Shown: positions 35,107-43,037, counted from the first letter of the stretch. The stretch is 64,000 nt of DNA from Paludibacter sp963678465 (GCA_963678465.1 OY782858.1:992001-1056000), one strand, 5' to 3'. The notes: generated from the letters alone by a model not told the origin. Program-made: numbers and translations.

Positions 35107-35683
35107 ATTTTTCTAGTTCACGAATGTCAATATCTTCATAGGTAACATCTTCAATGTCTTCCATATATTTCTTTTTCATAGCAGCTATTTTCTCTCTGAT
35201 ATTTGGAATAGGTTTTATCCCCAGAACTGAAGGATCATCAGTTGGCTCGTAAAGTTGAGGTACAATTTCATCCCATGGTATGCGCTCGGCATCTTCTTTG
35301 TCGAGCTGATTGTATTTTCCATAAGTGTTGGCAGCTTTCACCATGCTATCAGGATCATTCTTCAGTTCGGCCATTTCATATGCTTTCTGAATCATGTTGT
35401 TGAATTTGAATCGGTGCCAGTCTTTTGACTGTTTATTGATTGAGCCTAACAAATCTTTGATCAGGCGTAAATCTTCATACGCTGCGCTTCGCTCAATCCG
35501 AAACTGATTTTGAAGGTGTTGAATTATTTCCCGGTCTTTTTTCGACGGGAATTCGTTCATTATGGTATAGCCTGAACGAATGCGTAGCAACTTATCACGT
35601 TGTTGCTGTGGAAGGTGTGACAGCTTATCGACATCATCGTATAAGTGCTGCACACAAATATCATAGGTATCTCGTTTAGCCAT
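35093..35683 (-). CDS. Putative terminase small subunit
   Basis: A 196-residue helical protein directly upstream of the large terminase with overlapping ends, the usual site of the DNA-recognition subunit. It is rich in charged helices (FRIERSAAYEDLRLIKDLLGSINK) and has a central oligomerising-type segment. No defined family is recognised; position supports the call. Confidence 0.65.
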   Translation of the reverse strand: MAKRDTYDICVQHLYDDVDKLSHLPQQQRDKLLRIRSGYTIMNEFPSKKDREIIQHLQNQFRIERSAAYEDLRLIKDLLGSINKQSKDWHRFKFNNMIQKAYEMAELKNDPDSMVKAANTYGKYNQLDKEDAERIPWDEIVPQLYEPTDDPSVLGIKPIPNIREKIAAMKKKYMEDIEDVTYEDIDIRELEKYANQ

Positions 35684-35957
35684 TTTCGTTTAATGTTTGC
35701 TCAAGCATGTATTTTTGTGTCAATTCAATTCCGATTGTGGATCCTGCTTTTCCCAATTCGATTTCCTGCCGGCGAAGTTCAAGAACTGTTTGTATTTTTC
35801 CTTTTCGGTAAGCAATGCCAGGACCGGAAGTTTTCACCGATATCGACTCCCTAAGTTCATCTTCATCCATATCGAGCAGTACGGCGATATCCGATATCTT
35901 CATAAGAAGTCCGGCGTATTCCTGTATTTTATTTAAATCATCCTCTGTGTACTGCAT
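35676..35957 (-). CDS. Small HTH-like phage protein
   Basis: A 93-residue protein, IQEYAGLLMKISDIAVLLDMDEDELRESISVKTSGPGIAYRKGK, which reads like a helix-turn-helix of the terminase-small or sigma-type (LKISDIAVLLDMDEDEL). It ends overlapping the start of the terminase small candidate by 8 bp. It may itself be the DNA-binding part of the packaging complex. Confidence 0.55.
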   Translation of the reverse strand: MQYTEDDLNKIQEYAGLLMKISDIAVLLDMDEDELRESISVKTSGPGIAYRKGKIQTVLELRRQEIELGKAGSTIGIELTQKYMLEQTLNENG

Positions 35958-36435
35958 TTTGTTTTAGCCTCTGAATTGAATTTGATAAATTTTCGTAGAT
36001 AACTGGATCCGTTGTTACGAGCTCGCATTCTTCACGGTTTCCCCTGGTCGCATTTTGGCTTCCGATTACACATACCCGGAACTTGTTTGATTGTACCAGG
36101 AGAATTTTTGCATGTGTTTTGGCATAATAGATTTCGTCAAATGTGTTTTCGGCAAACCTGATCAGGTTCTCTGTTTTTTGAATAGCCTTAAAATCCAATA
36201 GGACGGTAATTTTGGCTATTAATCCCATTTTCCGGAACTGGTGTACCTTTCGGATGAATTCTTCGGAAATACTAAAGGTTATGACCGTTATTTCAGCCGA
36301 TCCGGTCTGATTGAGTATCCACTCAAGTAAATTGTAGAGCTGTATACCAGAATCCAAATAAGCCCCGATGTACTCAGGGCTTAAGGGTTTCAATATGGAT
36401 TTGATATTATTCAATTTCTTCAATTTCTTGTGCAA
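35938..36435 (-). CDS. Phospholipase D-like (HKD) protein
   Basis: A 165-residue protein with one HKD-type half-site: THAKILLVQSNKFRVCVIGSQNATRGNREECELVT, in which His-x-Lys is followed by the Ser/Gly-x-x-Asn motif of PLD-superfamily nucleases. The N-terminal half (LEWILNQTGSAEITVITFSISEEFIRKV) also fits this fold. Single-HKD proteins act as dimers and are often nucleases. Its place inside the packaging operon suggests a DNA-processing role. The start overlaps the previous gene's end by 29 bp. Confidence 0.75.
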   Translation of the reverse strand: MHKKLKKLNNIKSILKPLSPEYIGAYLDSGIQLYNLLEWILNQTGSAEITVITFSISEEFIRKVHQFRKMGLIAKITVLLDFKAIQKTENLIRFAENTFDEIYYAKTHAKILLVQSNKFRVCVIGSQNATRGNREECELVTTDPVIYENLSNSIQRLKQNAVHRG

Positions 36436-37465
36436 CTGCCTTATCGTACAAATTTTCTACTACCTCAGGATCTAGCTCAAGTTCTCCAAACTGGCCAAGT
36501 GAACAAATGGTTGATATCACAGCTGCTTTGTCTATGTTGTTTTTCAACATTGTTTTGATTTGGTTGATTACATTTTCTTCCGGAGTTTCTTTATTCCCTG
36601 CAGGCGAATCAGTTTCGGTTTTTTCCGATACTGCAACAGCTGGAGTTCCTTCTACAGTTTCTTCTTTTTCAGAATTAATCACTGCAGCAGCAATATCTTT
36701 TTCGGTGATTTCAACTGCAGGTGCTTTTTCTTCCTCAGTTTCTTTTACTTCCATTACGATCACCCCCAATGCTTTGAGTTTTTCAGTAATTTCAGCCGTA
36801 ACAGTTTGTCCATCGAGAATCAAATCATTGTAGCGATTTTGAGTTTCCTGAAGTACTTTTTCGCTCAATGATTCTTTTGCAGCTGCTCGACTCAGGTAAG
36901 TGCGTGCAGCCTGAACTTGTTTGATGTCAAGAGGAGCACCGGATGCTTTAGGAATGTATTTCGACAAATCAAAGCTGTCGTAAGTTTCCCAGTTGCTGTT
37001 CAGTTCAAGATCCAGGGCATGAAGTTCCTGAACGTAAGGAAGGCGATCGGCAACTGTTGAAGTGCCTGAACTGAGAATTTTAAGCCGTTCGTGCAACGCG
37101 CGCATTTTTTGATAAATCGTTATGTTTTCACCTGGTAAATCCTGAATGAATTCCGGGAGTTCATAGTGATCTGCACGTTTTCCTTTATTTATTTTTTCAG
37201 ATATTTTTTCAATATCAGATGTAAAATTAGTCAGCTCTTCATTTTCAGTCTTCACATTTTCACTCTCCGGTGCTTTGTCGCCGATGTACTTTTTCAGGAT
37301 GTATTCGATCTTCTCGAAGTTTTCTTTGCGAAGCACATTATCGAATAAAATTTTGTTTTTTGTGATCTGGAGTAATAGCTTGGCGCCTTCATTCAAGTCA
37401 CGTTTATCGGCGCGCAACTGCAACCAATTGTACACCTTTTGTTCAAATTCATTAAGTTTGCTCAT
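36407..37465 (-). CDS. Phage protein of the packaging operon, unknown
   Basis: A 352-residue protein. I start at 37465 (MSKLNEFEQKVYNWLQL), which follows late promoter 4; a longer frame up to 37645 would cross the terminator and promoter. The N-terminal 130 residues are helical, the middle has DYELPEFIQDLPG-type segments, and residues 250-330 are a low-complexity Glu/Ala/Thr/Val stretch (EEEKAPAVEITEKDIAAAVINSEKEETVEG). It may be a scaffold or internal protein. No family recognised. Confidence 0.6.
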   Translation of the reverse strand: MSKLNEFEQKVYNWLQLRADKRDLNEGAKLLLQITKNKILFDNVLRKENFEKIEYILKKYIGDKAPESENVKTENEELTNFTSDIEKISEKINKGKRADHYELPEFIQDLPGENITIYQKMRALHERLKILSSGTSTVADRLPYVQELHALDLELNSNWETYDSFDLSKYIPKASGAPLDIKQVQAARTYLSRAAAKESLSEKVLQETQNRYNDLILDGQTVTAEITEKLKALGVIVMEVKETEEEKAPAVEITEKDIAAAVINSEKEETVEGTPAVAVSEKTETDSPAGNKETPEENVINQIKTMLKNNIDKAAVISTICSLGQFGELELDPEVVENLYDKAVAQEIEEIE

Positions 37466-37515
37466 TTTTTTTAAAATTAAATGGTTTATAAAGCATTTAT
37501 GTAAATTGTTGAACT

Positions 37516-37550
37516 CAAAAGTAAAATGTATGTAATTACACAAAAAAGAC
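37516..37550 (-). promoter_or_regulatory. Late promoter 4 (packaging operon)
   Basis: Minus strand: GTCTTTTTT (37550-37542), 22 bp, TTTG (37519-37516). The -7 box TACTTTTG is a perfect TAnnTTTG. It lies 51 bp before the start codon at 37465. Confidence 0.75.
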
Positions 37551-37590
37551 ATTGCAGTAGACAAGTGGGGACAAGCTGGAATGAAACAAA

Positions 37591-37620
37591 ACACCCTCTC
37601 AATGAACATTGAGAGGGTGT
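37591..37620 (-). terminator. Terminator of the capsid operon
   Basis: Perfect 14-bp arms (37591-37604, 37607-37620) with a 2-nt loop and a TTTTGTTT tail on the minus strand, just upstream of late promoter 4. Confidence 0.85.
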
Positions 37621-37646
37621 GAAAAAAACGAGTGGAGGTAATCAAT

Positions 37647-38039
37647 TTAATTTCGTAATCCGTAGCTATAATTCACATTGTAATTGTTGAACATCTTCGT
37701 ATCGGTTATAGCGAATAGTTTTGAATTAGAATTAGGATCGTTGCATCTAATTAATTTGTTACCAATTATAATGCTTGGCCCGTAATCGGGATTCCTCCAG
37801 GCATCCGTTTTAAATGTTTGCAATTTTTCAGTTTTGCTTGCCAAAAAAACATAACTGGATGTTTTAAAATCTGCAGAAACAGTTTCAATAATCACAGCAT
37901 TGATTTCCGGCATAGTGATTTGCGTAATCACATATTCTTTTTGCGATACGCCGGCGCTTGAATAAGCACCAACATCATAAGCCAGCACCGACAAAAGTGC
38001 CATCGAAAGCAGCGAGATAAGAACAATAATTCTTTTCAT
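37647..38039 (-). CDS. Small secreted protein of the capsid operon
   Basis: A 130-residue protein with a clear signal peptide (MKRIIVLISLLSMALLSVLAYD). The mature part has no recognised domain. A secreted product from a late phage operon, just after the head genes, is unexpected; superinfection exclusion or envelope modification are possible roles, but nothing in the sequence proves one. Confidence 0.6.
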   Translation of the reverse strand: MKRIIVLISLLSMALLSVLAYDVGAYSSAGVSQKEYVITQITMPEINAVIIETVSADFKTSSYVFLASKTEKLQTFKTDAWRNPDYGPSIIIGNKLIRCNDPNSNSKLFAITDTKMFNNYNVNYSYGLRN

Positions 38040-38089
38040 GATGAATAATAAATTAGTGAATTAATAATAAAAAAACTTCTTTTTTCTGA

Positions 38090-38653
38090 TTACGGAACAT
38101 CAGGATTGATAGTCCCTGCTTCAGTAACGATTTCTCCGGTATAAAATAACCCTGGAGCAATATCGGTGACTGTTACCGTAATTTTAGTACCCATTTCGTC
38201 GGTAGGAGCTCCACCCAATGCTTGCTCAATGCTTGTATCGGTAGGCCACATATCGTTGCCGAGAACGCGCCATTTGCCAGATTTGGTCTGAACCAAATAA
38301 ACAAAATCGTCGTTGTTAGCCTGCTTTGCAAATCCGGAAGCATCTTCATCCACTGACTCATGCTGAAGTGTCAGGGAATTGATGAATGTTTTGCTCGGTT
38401 TGCTACCCTGACTTTTACCGTCCACCGGTGATTTGTCGACCAATGCGCTAATTTTTTGCCATTTGGCCAAAGCTGCCAGTGTGAAGCTTCCAACGTAAGT
38501 GGCCAGCTCTCCCATATTGGTAACAAAAGTACTCGGCAATGTAGGCCAATCCACGATATCGCGTTTTGCAATACGATATACATCGCGTTTAATACCTGGT
38601 AAGTTCACCTGTCCTTCGTTCCAGTCCAGGTCTTTATATTTTATTTCTGCCAT
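38090..38653 (-). CDS. Putative major tail protein
   Basis: A 187-residue protein after the capsid gene. It has alternating beta segments and a DDFVYLVQTKSGKWRVLGNDMWP block of the type seen in tail-tube subunits, which carry a flexible loop and a C-terminal beta sandwich. Position (capsid, then this) also fits a head-decoration protein. The product is likely a virion protein. Confidence 0.5.
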   Translation of the reverse strand: MAEIKYKDLDWNEGQVNLPGIKRDVYRIAKRDIVDWPTLPSTFVTNMGELATYVGSFTLAALAKWQKISALVDKSPVDGKSQGSKPSKTFINSLTLQHESVDEDASGFAKQANNDDFVYLVQTKSGKWRVLGNDMWPTDTSIEQALGGAPTDEMGTKITVTVTDIAPGLFYTGEIVTEAGTINPDVP

Positions 38654-38686
38654 AATTAATTTCTCCTTATTTTATCGATTAAATAA

Positions 38687-39649
38687 CTATGCTACAAATA
38701 ATTTACCTACCAATAAGCGCTCAGGGCTTAAGCTTTCAATTTGAGTACCGAAGTACATTACCATTACAAAATCCAACACAAGTGGGTGATGTTTTTCAAC
38801 ACCGATTGTTTCTTCCTGACTCATTTGATCGACACCCACAAGCATGTTGTTTTTAGTTGTCAAATGAATATAAGGAGAAGCTTTTTTGTTTGGAAGCGCT
38901 ACCAATTCGCACATATCGTCCGAACCTTCGAGATAGGTTTTTTTGAACTCCTTGTTGTACGGAAGTGCACCGTTGGAAGTTTTGTAGTCCTCGCAATAAG
39001 CATTGTAAATGGATTTGCTCAGGTACATTTTACAGCTTTCGCCTTGTAGTTCGTCCGAAGCTGCACGCCACATTGCTTTCAACGAATCTTCTGCATTTAC
39101 CGCTGTAATGGCTTCGGTGAAGTCGTAACGGTTACCTTTGGCAACTGTAATGTTGTTTGCGGTAATTTCGGCAGCTGTAATGGTGTCGAATCCATTGAAC
39201 AAATCGGCAGTTGTGGATCCTGCTCCGTTTCGAACGGCGCTCCACAACGATTTATTCAACGCTTTTGATACTTTCTTCGCTAAGAAAGCCACCACCTTCA
39301 GCGTGATATCAGTACTTTTCAACCCCTCTCCACTTAATACGGCTGATCCATAAATAGAGTCGGCTACAGAGTTAGGCGAGAATTTTTTGATAACAGAACC
39401 ACGGTAGGTAGTTAATGTACGACCTTTAACAGTTACGTCATCGGTGTCTGTACGAGTTTCGCTGTATGGACCTACCTCGATAGAACCATCGAGTTCACCA
39501 ACAGTTTCTTCGCCGCGTATTCCGGTACGAAGAGTCATATGCTTAAGAGATGACTCCAGTGCAATCACCGGCATCATCAATAAGTCTTTGCGGTATTTCT
39601 TGGCCGATTTAGCCAGGTCTTCCGGAGTAATTAGAACTTGATTTGACAT
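38687..39649 (-). CDS. Major capsid protein
   Basis: A 320-residue protein of HK97-type size. The N-terminal region (LAKSAKKYRKDLLMMPVIALESSLKHMTLRTGI) is the N-arm; the rest has the beta-rich E-loop (VGPYSETRTDTDDVTVKGRTLTTYRGSV) and P-domain pattern. It follows the ClpP-like protease-scaffold fusion by 34 bp, the usual head-gene order. Confidence 0.8.
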   Translation of the reverse strand: MSNQVLITPEDLAKSAKKYRKDLLMMPVIALESSLKHMTLRTGIRGEETVGELDGSIEVGPYSETRTDTDDVTVKGRTLTTYRGSVIKKFSPNSVADSIYGSAVLSGEGLKSTDITLKVVAFLAKKVSKALNKSLWSAVRNGAGSTTADLFNGFDTITAAEITANNITVAKGNRYDFTEAITAVNAEDSLKAMWRAASDELQGESCKMYLSKSIYNAYCEDYKTSNGALPYNKEFKKTYLEGSDDMCELVALPNKKASPYIHLTTKNNMLVGVDQMSQEETIGVEKHHPLVLDFVMVMYFGTQIESLSPERLLVGKLFVA

Positions 39650-39683
39650 TTGTTATGATATTTAAAAGATGAATAATTCTTGA

Positions 39684-40697
39684 TTAATCGGGAAGCTCGT
39701 TGAATAACTTACGAGCATTGGTAACAGTATTGAGGAACTCGTCCTTCACTTCGTTCTCAGCTTCGTCTGTCTCCCGCTTGCTTTCTTGTGTAGAGTCTCC
39801 GGCGCTTTTTTTCAAATTTTCCACCTGAGCTTCTAATTCCGAAATTTTAGTTGCTTGAGTCTTCACTGTACCTTCGGCGGTGTTTGCCCGCGTTTCGGCA
39901 GTTTGTTGAGCTGTAGTAGCAGTACTTACTGAATTTTCCAATTCTGTGATTTTGGTTTCGATTGCTTCAATTTGCGTTTCGTTCAGAAACACGCCATCGG
40001 CATCTGATTCCAACTTTTCAACGCCAATTACGGCATTGACTTTGATAGGTTGTTTTTTCATTTCTATTTTATTTTTAGAGGTAAATAAATTTTCGGTAAG
40101 TATGCGATTGGTTGGTAAACCCATCGCGTTGAATTTGTCTTGCATGTTCACGAAATTGGTTTTCTCGCCGGTATTGATAATTTCATCGACAAAACCCCAA
40201 TCCAGCGCTTCCTGAGCATTCAGCCATCCACCAATTTTCATTAAATTGATCAGATCGTTGATTGGCTTACCCGTTCTCTCGGAGTAAAGCTGAGCAATCA
40301 CGAGATCCATTTTCTCGTTTTCCTTTTTATTGGCTTCGAGGTCGGTGATAATAGCGGCCAGCTCGTCGGCATTTTTGCTTCCCCATATGTCGATCCAGTT
40401 CATTACTTTATGAATCAGGTAAAAGCCGGACTTTGATATCCGTATCTTTTTTGCTCCCAGCGATGCCAGGGTGGCAGCCGAAGCATTGAAGCCGTACAAG
40501 TCAACTTCTACATTGCCGTGTTCCTGAAAGCGGTCCTTGATGCCGATTCCATGATCGAGCGAACCGCCTAAGCTGCTCATTCGAACTTTGACGATAGGAT
40601 CTTTCACCTGACCGAGCATGTGTTTCACGTAGCCCTTTGAATAGTAATATTCGCCTATTGCGCCGTCAATGTCAATGTTATAAGTAGTTTTAGCCAT
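39684..40697 (-). CDS. ClpP-type prohead protease fused to scaffold
   Basis: A 337-residue protein. Residues 1-200 are a ClpP-fold serine protease: Ser73 in FNASAATLASLG and His96 in SGFYLIHKVMN. Residues about 235-310 form a long coiled coil (ETKITELENSVSTATTAQQTAETRANTAEGTVKTQATKISELEAQVENLKK), the scaffold part, which the protease removes on head maturation. Encoded directly upstream of the capsid gene and first behind late promoter 5. Its ATG abuts the T-run of a terminator hairpin. Confidence 0.9.
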   Translation of the reverse strand: MAKTTYNIDIDGAIGEYYYSKGYVKHMLGQVKDPIVKVRMSSLGGSLDHGIGIKDRFQEHGNVEVDLYGFNASAATLASLGAKKIRISKSGFYLIHKVMNWIDIWGSKNADELAAIITDLEANKKENEKMDLVIAQLYSERTGKPINDLINLMKIGGWLNAQEALDWGFVDEIINTGEKTNFVNMQDKFNAMGLPTNRILTENLFTSKNKIEMKKQPIKVNAVIGVEKLESDADGVFLNETQIEAIETKITELENSVSTATTAQQTAETRANTAEGTVKTQATKISELEAQVENLKKSAGDSTQESKRETDEAENEVKDEFLNTVTNARKLFNELPD

Positions 40698-40702
40698 AAA
40701 AA

Positions 40703-40736
40703 AAAGTTGCAGTGTGGTTAATTACACTGCAACTTT
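40703..40736 (-). terminator. Terminator before the protease gene
   Basis: AAAGTTGCAGTGT (40703-40715) pairs with 40724-40736; on the minus strand eight T follow and run into the protease ATG. It can end transcription from the early side. The outer arm overlaps the -7 element of late promoter 5. Confidence 0.75.
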
Positions 40737-40764
40737 ACGGCTATATATGGAAGGAAAAAAAGAC
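40730..40764 (-). promoter_or_regulatory. Late promoter 5 (head operon)
   Basis: Minus strand: GTCTTTTTT (40764-40756), 22 bp, GTTG (40733-40730), within TAAAGTTG, a one-mismatch TAnnTTTG. It lies at the very end of the upstream gene, 33 bp before the protease start. Confidence 0.65.
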
Positions 40765-41207
40765 TATAAATCAATAATATCAATGGGTGGAAGCGTCGAA
40801 ATCCATGTGATTTCGAAGTTGACGAGGCGCATTCCTGAAGGATTAGCATCGTTTGTGGGCGAAAAAACGATTTCGGGATATGGTTTTTTGTCGGTACCAA
40901 TCAGGTATTTGTTTTTGTACACATCTGTAATGAGATAACTATGAGGATAAACTTGTAAACGGTGCTGTAGAGCAGATTTTTTATCATCGTAAATTTTACC
41001 TGATATTTTGGTGGTGTATACTAAACCGTTGGCCGTGTTCTCTGACGTTGTATTGCTGCCTGCCGGCTCGGTTAAATTTAGTTTTTCAAAATCGCCAAGA
41101 ACTGAAACAACATCACCAGGCGCCAGTATCTTTTTTGGCGAAATAAATGTTTCTTCAGCCGGGCGAAAGCCGACGTGCAATATGGTTGGTAGTGTTAGAT
41201 TGCTCAT
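40764..41207 (-). CDS. Phage protein before the head genes, unknown
   Basis: A 147-residue protein with beta-rich sequence (ILHVGFRPAEETFISPKKILAPGDVVSVLGDF; YLITDVYKNKYLIGTDKKPYPEIVFSP). No family recognised. Its last codons overlap the -33 half of late promoter 5, which suggests it belongs to the upstream transcription unit. Confidence 0.55.
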   Translation of the reverse strand: MSNLTLPTILHVGFRPAEETFISPKKILAPGDVVSVLGDFEKLNLTEPAGSNTTSENTANGLVYTTKISGKIYDDKKSALQHRLQVYPHSYLITDVYKNKYLIGTDKKPYPEIVFSPTNDANPSGMRLVNFEITWISTLPPIDIIDL

Positions 41208-41224
41208 AATATAAATGATAAATA

Positions 41225-41278
41225 AAAGTGCGTAAAGTGCTTAAAGTGCGCGAAATGCGCGAAATGCTTAAAGTGCCG
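41225..41278. repeat. Six 9-bp tandem units
   Basis: Six consecutive 9-mers: AAAGTGCGT, AAAGTGCTT, AAAGTGCGC, GAAATGCGC, GAAATGCTT, AAAGTGCCG, between two minus-strand genes. The regular 9-bp step gives an open plus-strand frame (KVLKVREMREMLKV) that is a by-product of the repeat. Confidence 0.75.
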
Positions 41279-41314
41279 GTTTACGACAAAACAGGCTTCG
41301 AAGTCACTGAGAAT

Positions 41315-41794
41315 TTAAGTAACTTTTATTCCTTTTTTTTTGCCGTACTGTTGGTTGAGCCGGTGGAAGCGCTGGGACACGGTGTCCCAGTTGTTCTCAT
41401 CGATACCGTGTTTTTCCATATAGGCATAAATGAGAGCAGCTCTTTTCTTTTTTTTGCCAAGGCTATCGGGCATACAATTCATCAGGTCGGTGATTTCGTG
41501 AAACAGGTTTTTATCAAAAAGCGTCGAAAAGCTTTCGATCAGCGCTGTTTTGCTGCTCCGGTGAAGATAGTTGTATGTTTCAGGATTCTTTCCTTTGAAG
41601 AATGGTATTGATATACTCACATTAGCTCCTTCGCCGGTGTCCGGGCTTTCGCCAATGGGCAACTTGGCCAGGAGCTCATTAAGTATTCTCGATTCAGGAG
41701 AGTCTTTGATAAGTTCTACCGGATTTCCAAAGCTATGTTTCAACCATTGCTCAAGGTATTCAGGCACATTCAGGTATACATAGAAGTCGCTCAT
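41315..41794 (-). CDS. Phage protein at the early-late boundary, unknown
   Basis: A 159-residue protein starting MSDFYVYLNVPEYLEQWLKHSFGNPVEL. The C-terminus (AALIYAYMEKHGIDENNWDTVSQRFHRLNQQYGKKKGIKV) is basic and looks DNA-binding. Because it lies just before the head genes and is not behind a late promoter, it is a candidate for the late-gene activator, an inference only. The start at 41794 is preferred to 41806. Confidence 0.55.
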   Translation of the reverse strand: MSDFYVYLNVPEYLEQWLKHSFGNPVELIKDSPESRILNELLAKLPIGESPDTGEGANVSISIPFFKGKNPETYNYLHRSSKTALIESFSTLFDKNLFHEITDLMNCMPDSLGKKKKRAALIYAYMEKHGIDENNWDTVSQRFHRLNQQYGKKKGIKVT

Positions 41795-41836
41795 ATTTGT
41801 ATGCAATATTAGTGTGTTGATATGTGTATTAAAAAT

Positions 41837-42085
41837 TCAGTCGAGTATCAAACGAAATGGCAAAGCATCTACTTCTAATGAAGGTGGTTTGCACTCCTGT
41901 AGCTCGGATTTAAACTCTTCTGCTTTTTCCTGTTCCTCTACCGGTATCGCTATCCTGGTAATAAAGCAATGCACTTTAATGCCCGATTCGCTGACGCCTT
42001 CCCATACCCTTGCCGGAACTCCATCGGCCAGTGGCGAAGGCTTGATCATTACTATTTTTGTTGTAGATTGTATTGTTAGTTTCAT
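41837..42085 (-). CDS. Small phage protein, unknown
   Basis: An 82-residue protein with MKLTIQSTTKIVMI and ADGVPARVWEGVSESGIKVHCFITRIAIP, a beta-type pattern recurring in Bacteroidota phages. It overlaps the next gene by 4 bp. Function unknown. Confidence 0.6.
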   Translation of the reverse strand: MKLTIQSTTKIVMIKPSPLADGVPARVWEGVSESGIKVHCFITRIAIPVEEQEKAEEFKSELQECKPPSLEVDALPFRLILD

Positions 42086-42279
42086 TGGTATTTTATTTTT
42101 CTTTCGAACATTAAATTATATATGCCTGACTCATATCCGATTGTATCTACAATTTCCCACCCATCGGCCTGCATGTCTCTTGTTTTTTGCTTTATTTCAA
42201 TAAGCGTGCAGTTGATGGTTTTTGTTTCGTATTTCGGGCGAAACAGATTCTTAAAGAATAATACTATTGATTTTTTCAT
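42082..42279 (-). CDS. Small phage protein, unknown
   Basis: A 65-residue basic protein (MKKSIVLFFKNLFRPKYETKTINCTLIEI), amphipathic at the N-terminus, possibly membrane-surface associated. Reaches the next gene with a 4-bp overlap. Confidence 0.5.
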   Translation of the reverse strand: MKKSIVLFFKNLFRPKYETKTINCTLIEIKQKTRDMQADGWEIVDTIGYESGIYNLMFERKIKYQ

Positions 42280-42285
42280 ATGCTT

Positions 42286-42561
42286 TTAATTTTCTTCTAA
42301 AATTGGATGGCCTTTATCATAGCATTTACGTAAATCACTGAGTCCATTTGGGTACTCCTCCGGTGAAGCATTCACTTTTTCGATAGCTTCATGCTCGGGA
42401 TAACATCCTTCGTCTACGCCAGATTCTATATAATGATCTTGCTCAAGCTGTCTGGCCGAGATATCCGATATACATTCTTCCTCGCGCCACATTATTACAT
42501 TTTTTTCGAGAAATGATTCCGGCAAACTGTTGCAGAAATCTTTTAATTCATTCCATGTCAT
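42286..42561 (-). CDS. Small acidic phage protein, unknown
   Basis: A 91-residue, strongly acidic protein (NVIMWREEECISDISARQLEQDHYIESGVDEGCYPEHEAIEKVNAS). Acidic early phage proteins often mimic DNA or block host enzymes, but nothing specific supports that here. Confidence 0.5.
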   Translation of the reverse strand: MTWNELKDFCNSLPESFLEKNVIMWREEECISDISARQLEQDHYIESGVDEGCYPEHEAIEKVNASPEEYPNGLSDLRKCYDKGHPILEEN

Positions 42562-42608
42562 ATGCTTTAAAAAATTAAATTGTTATTATTAAAATGTAAG
42601 CGCTAAGA

Positions 42609-43037
42609 TTAAAAAGAACTAAGCAAACTGCGTTTTTCGGTTATTCCTTTTGCCCATTCAGGTAAAGAATAAGTACTACCACAAGTTATTGTTTCTTGTC
42701 TGACAGTTTCTTTACGTTGCATAGTGTGAGCTTCGTACCAGTAAGTAGTTTCAACATACGTGTTATAATTCCGACCACTTGCATAATAATATCGATCGAC
42801 ACGTTCAATTTTCCAATCTTCAAAACGGGTTGGAATAACATCATTTTCTCGCTGCAATTTCAGGTAGTCCTTTAGCATTCTACCTGCGTTTGTTGCTTGT
42901 ATTGAATTTTCATCACCAACTCCGAACGTTGTGACCCAAGTTTGACCACTTTTTTTATCCCAGGAAAGAATAATGCACTGGTCTTTTTCAAAAGAAGTGC
43001 AAAATTGTTTTGCCACTTCAAAAGGAATTTCTTTCAT
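42609..43037 (-). CDS. Phage early protein, unknown
   Basis: A 142-residue protein with FEVAKQFCTSFEKDQCIILSWDKKSGQTWVTTFG, of mixed alpha/beta type. The opening resembles small phage proteins built around an AKQFC helix followed by a beta hairpin. No domain identified. Confidence 0.5.
   Translation of the reverse strand: MKEIPFEVAKQFCTSFEKDQCIILSWDKKSGQTWVTTFGVGDENSIQATNAGRMLKDYLKLQRENDVIPTRFEDWKIERVDRYYYASGRNYNTYVETTYWYEAHTMQRKETVRQETITCGSTYSLPEWAKGITEKRSLLSSF

Noticed and set aside
41228..41611. Plus-strand frame beginning MRKVLKVREMREMLKV.
   Set aside because: The start is made by the 9-bp tandem repeat and the rest is antisense to the gene at 41315-41794.
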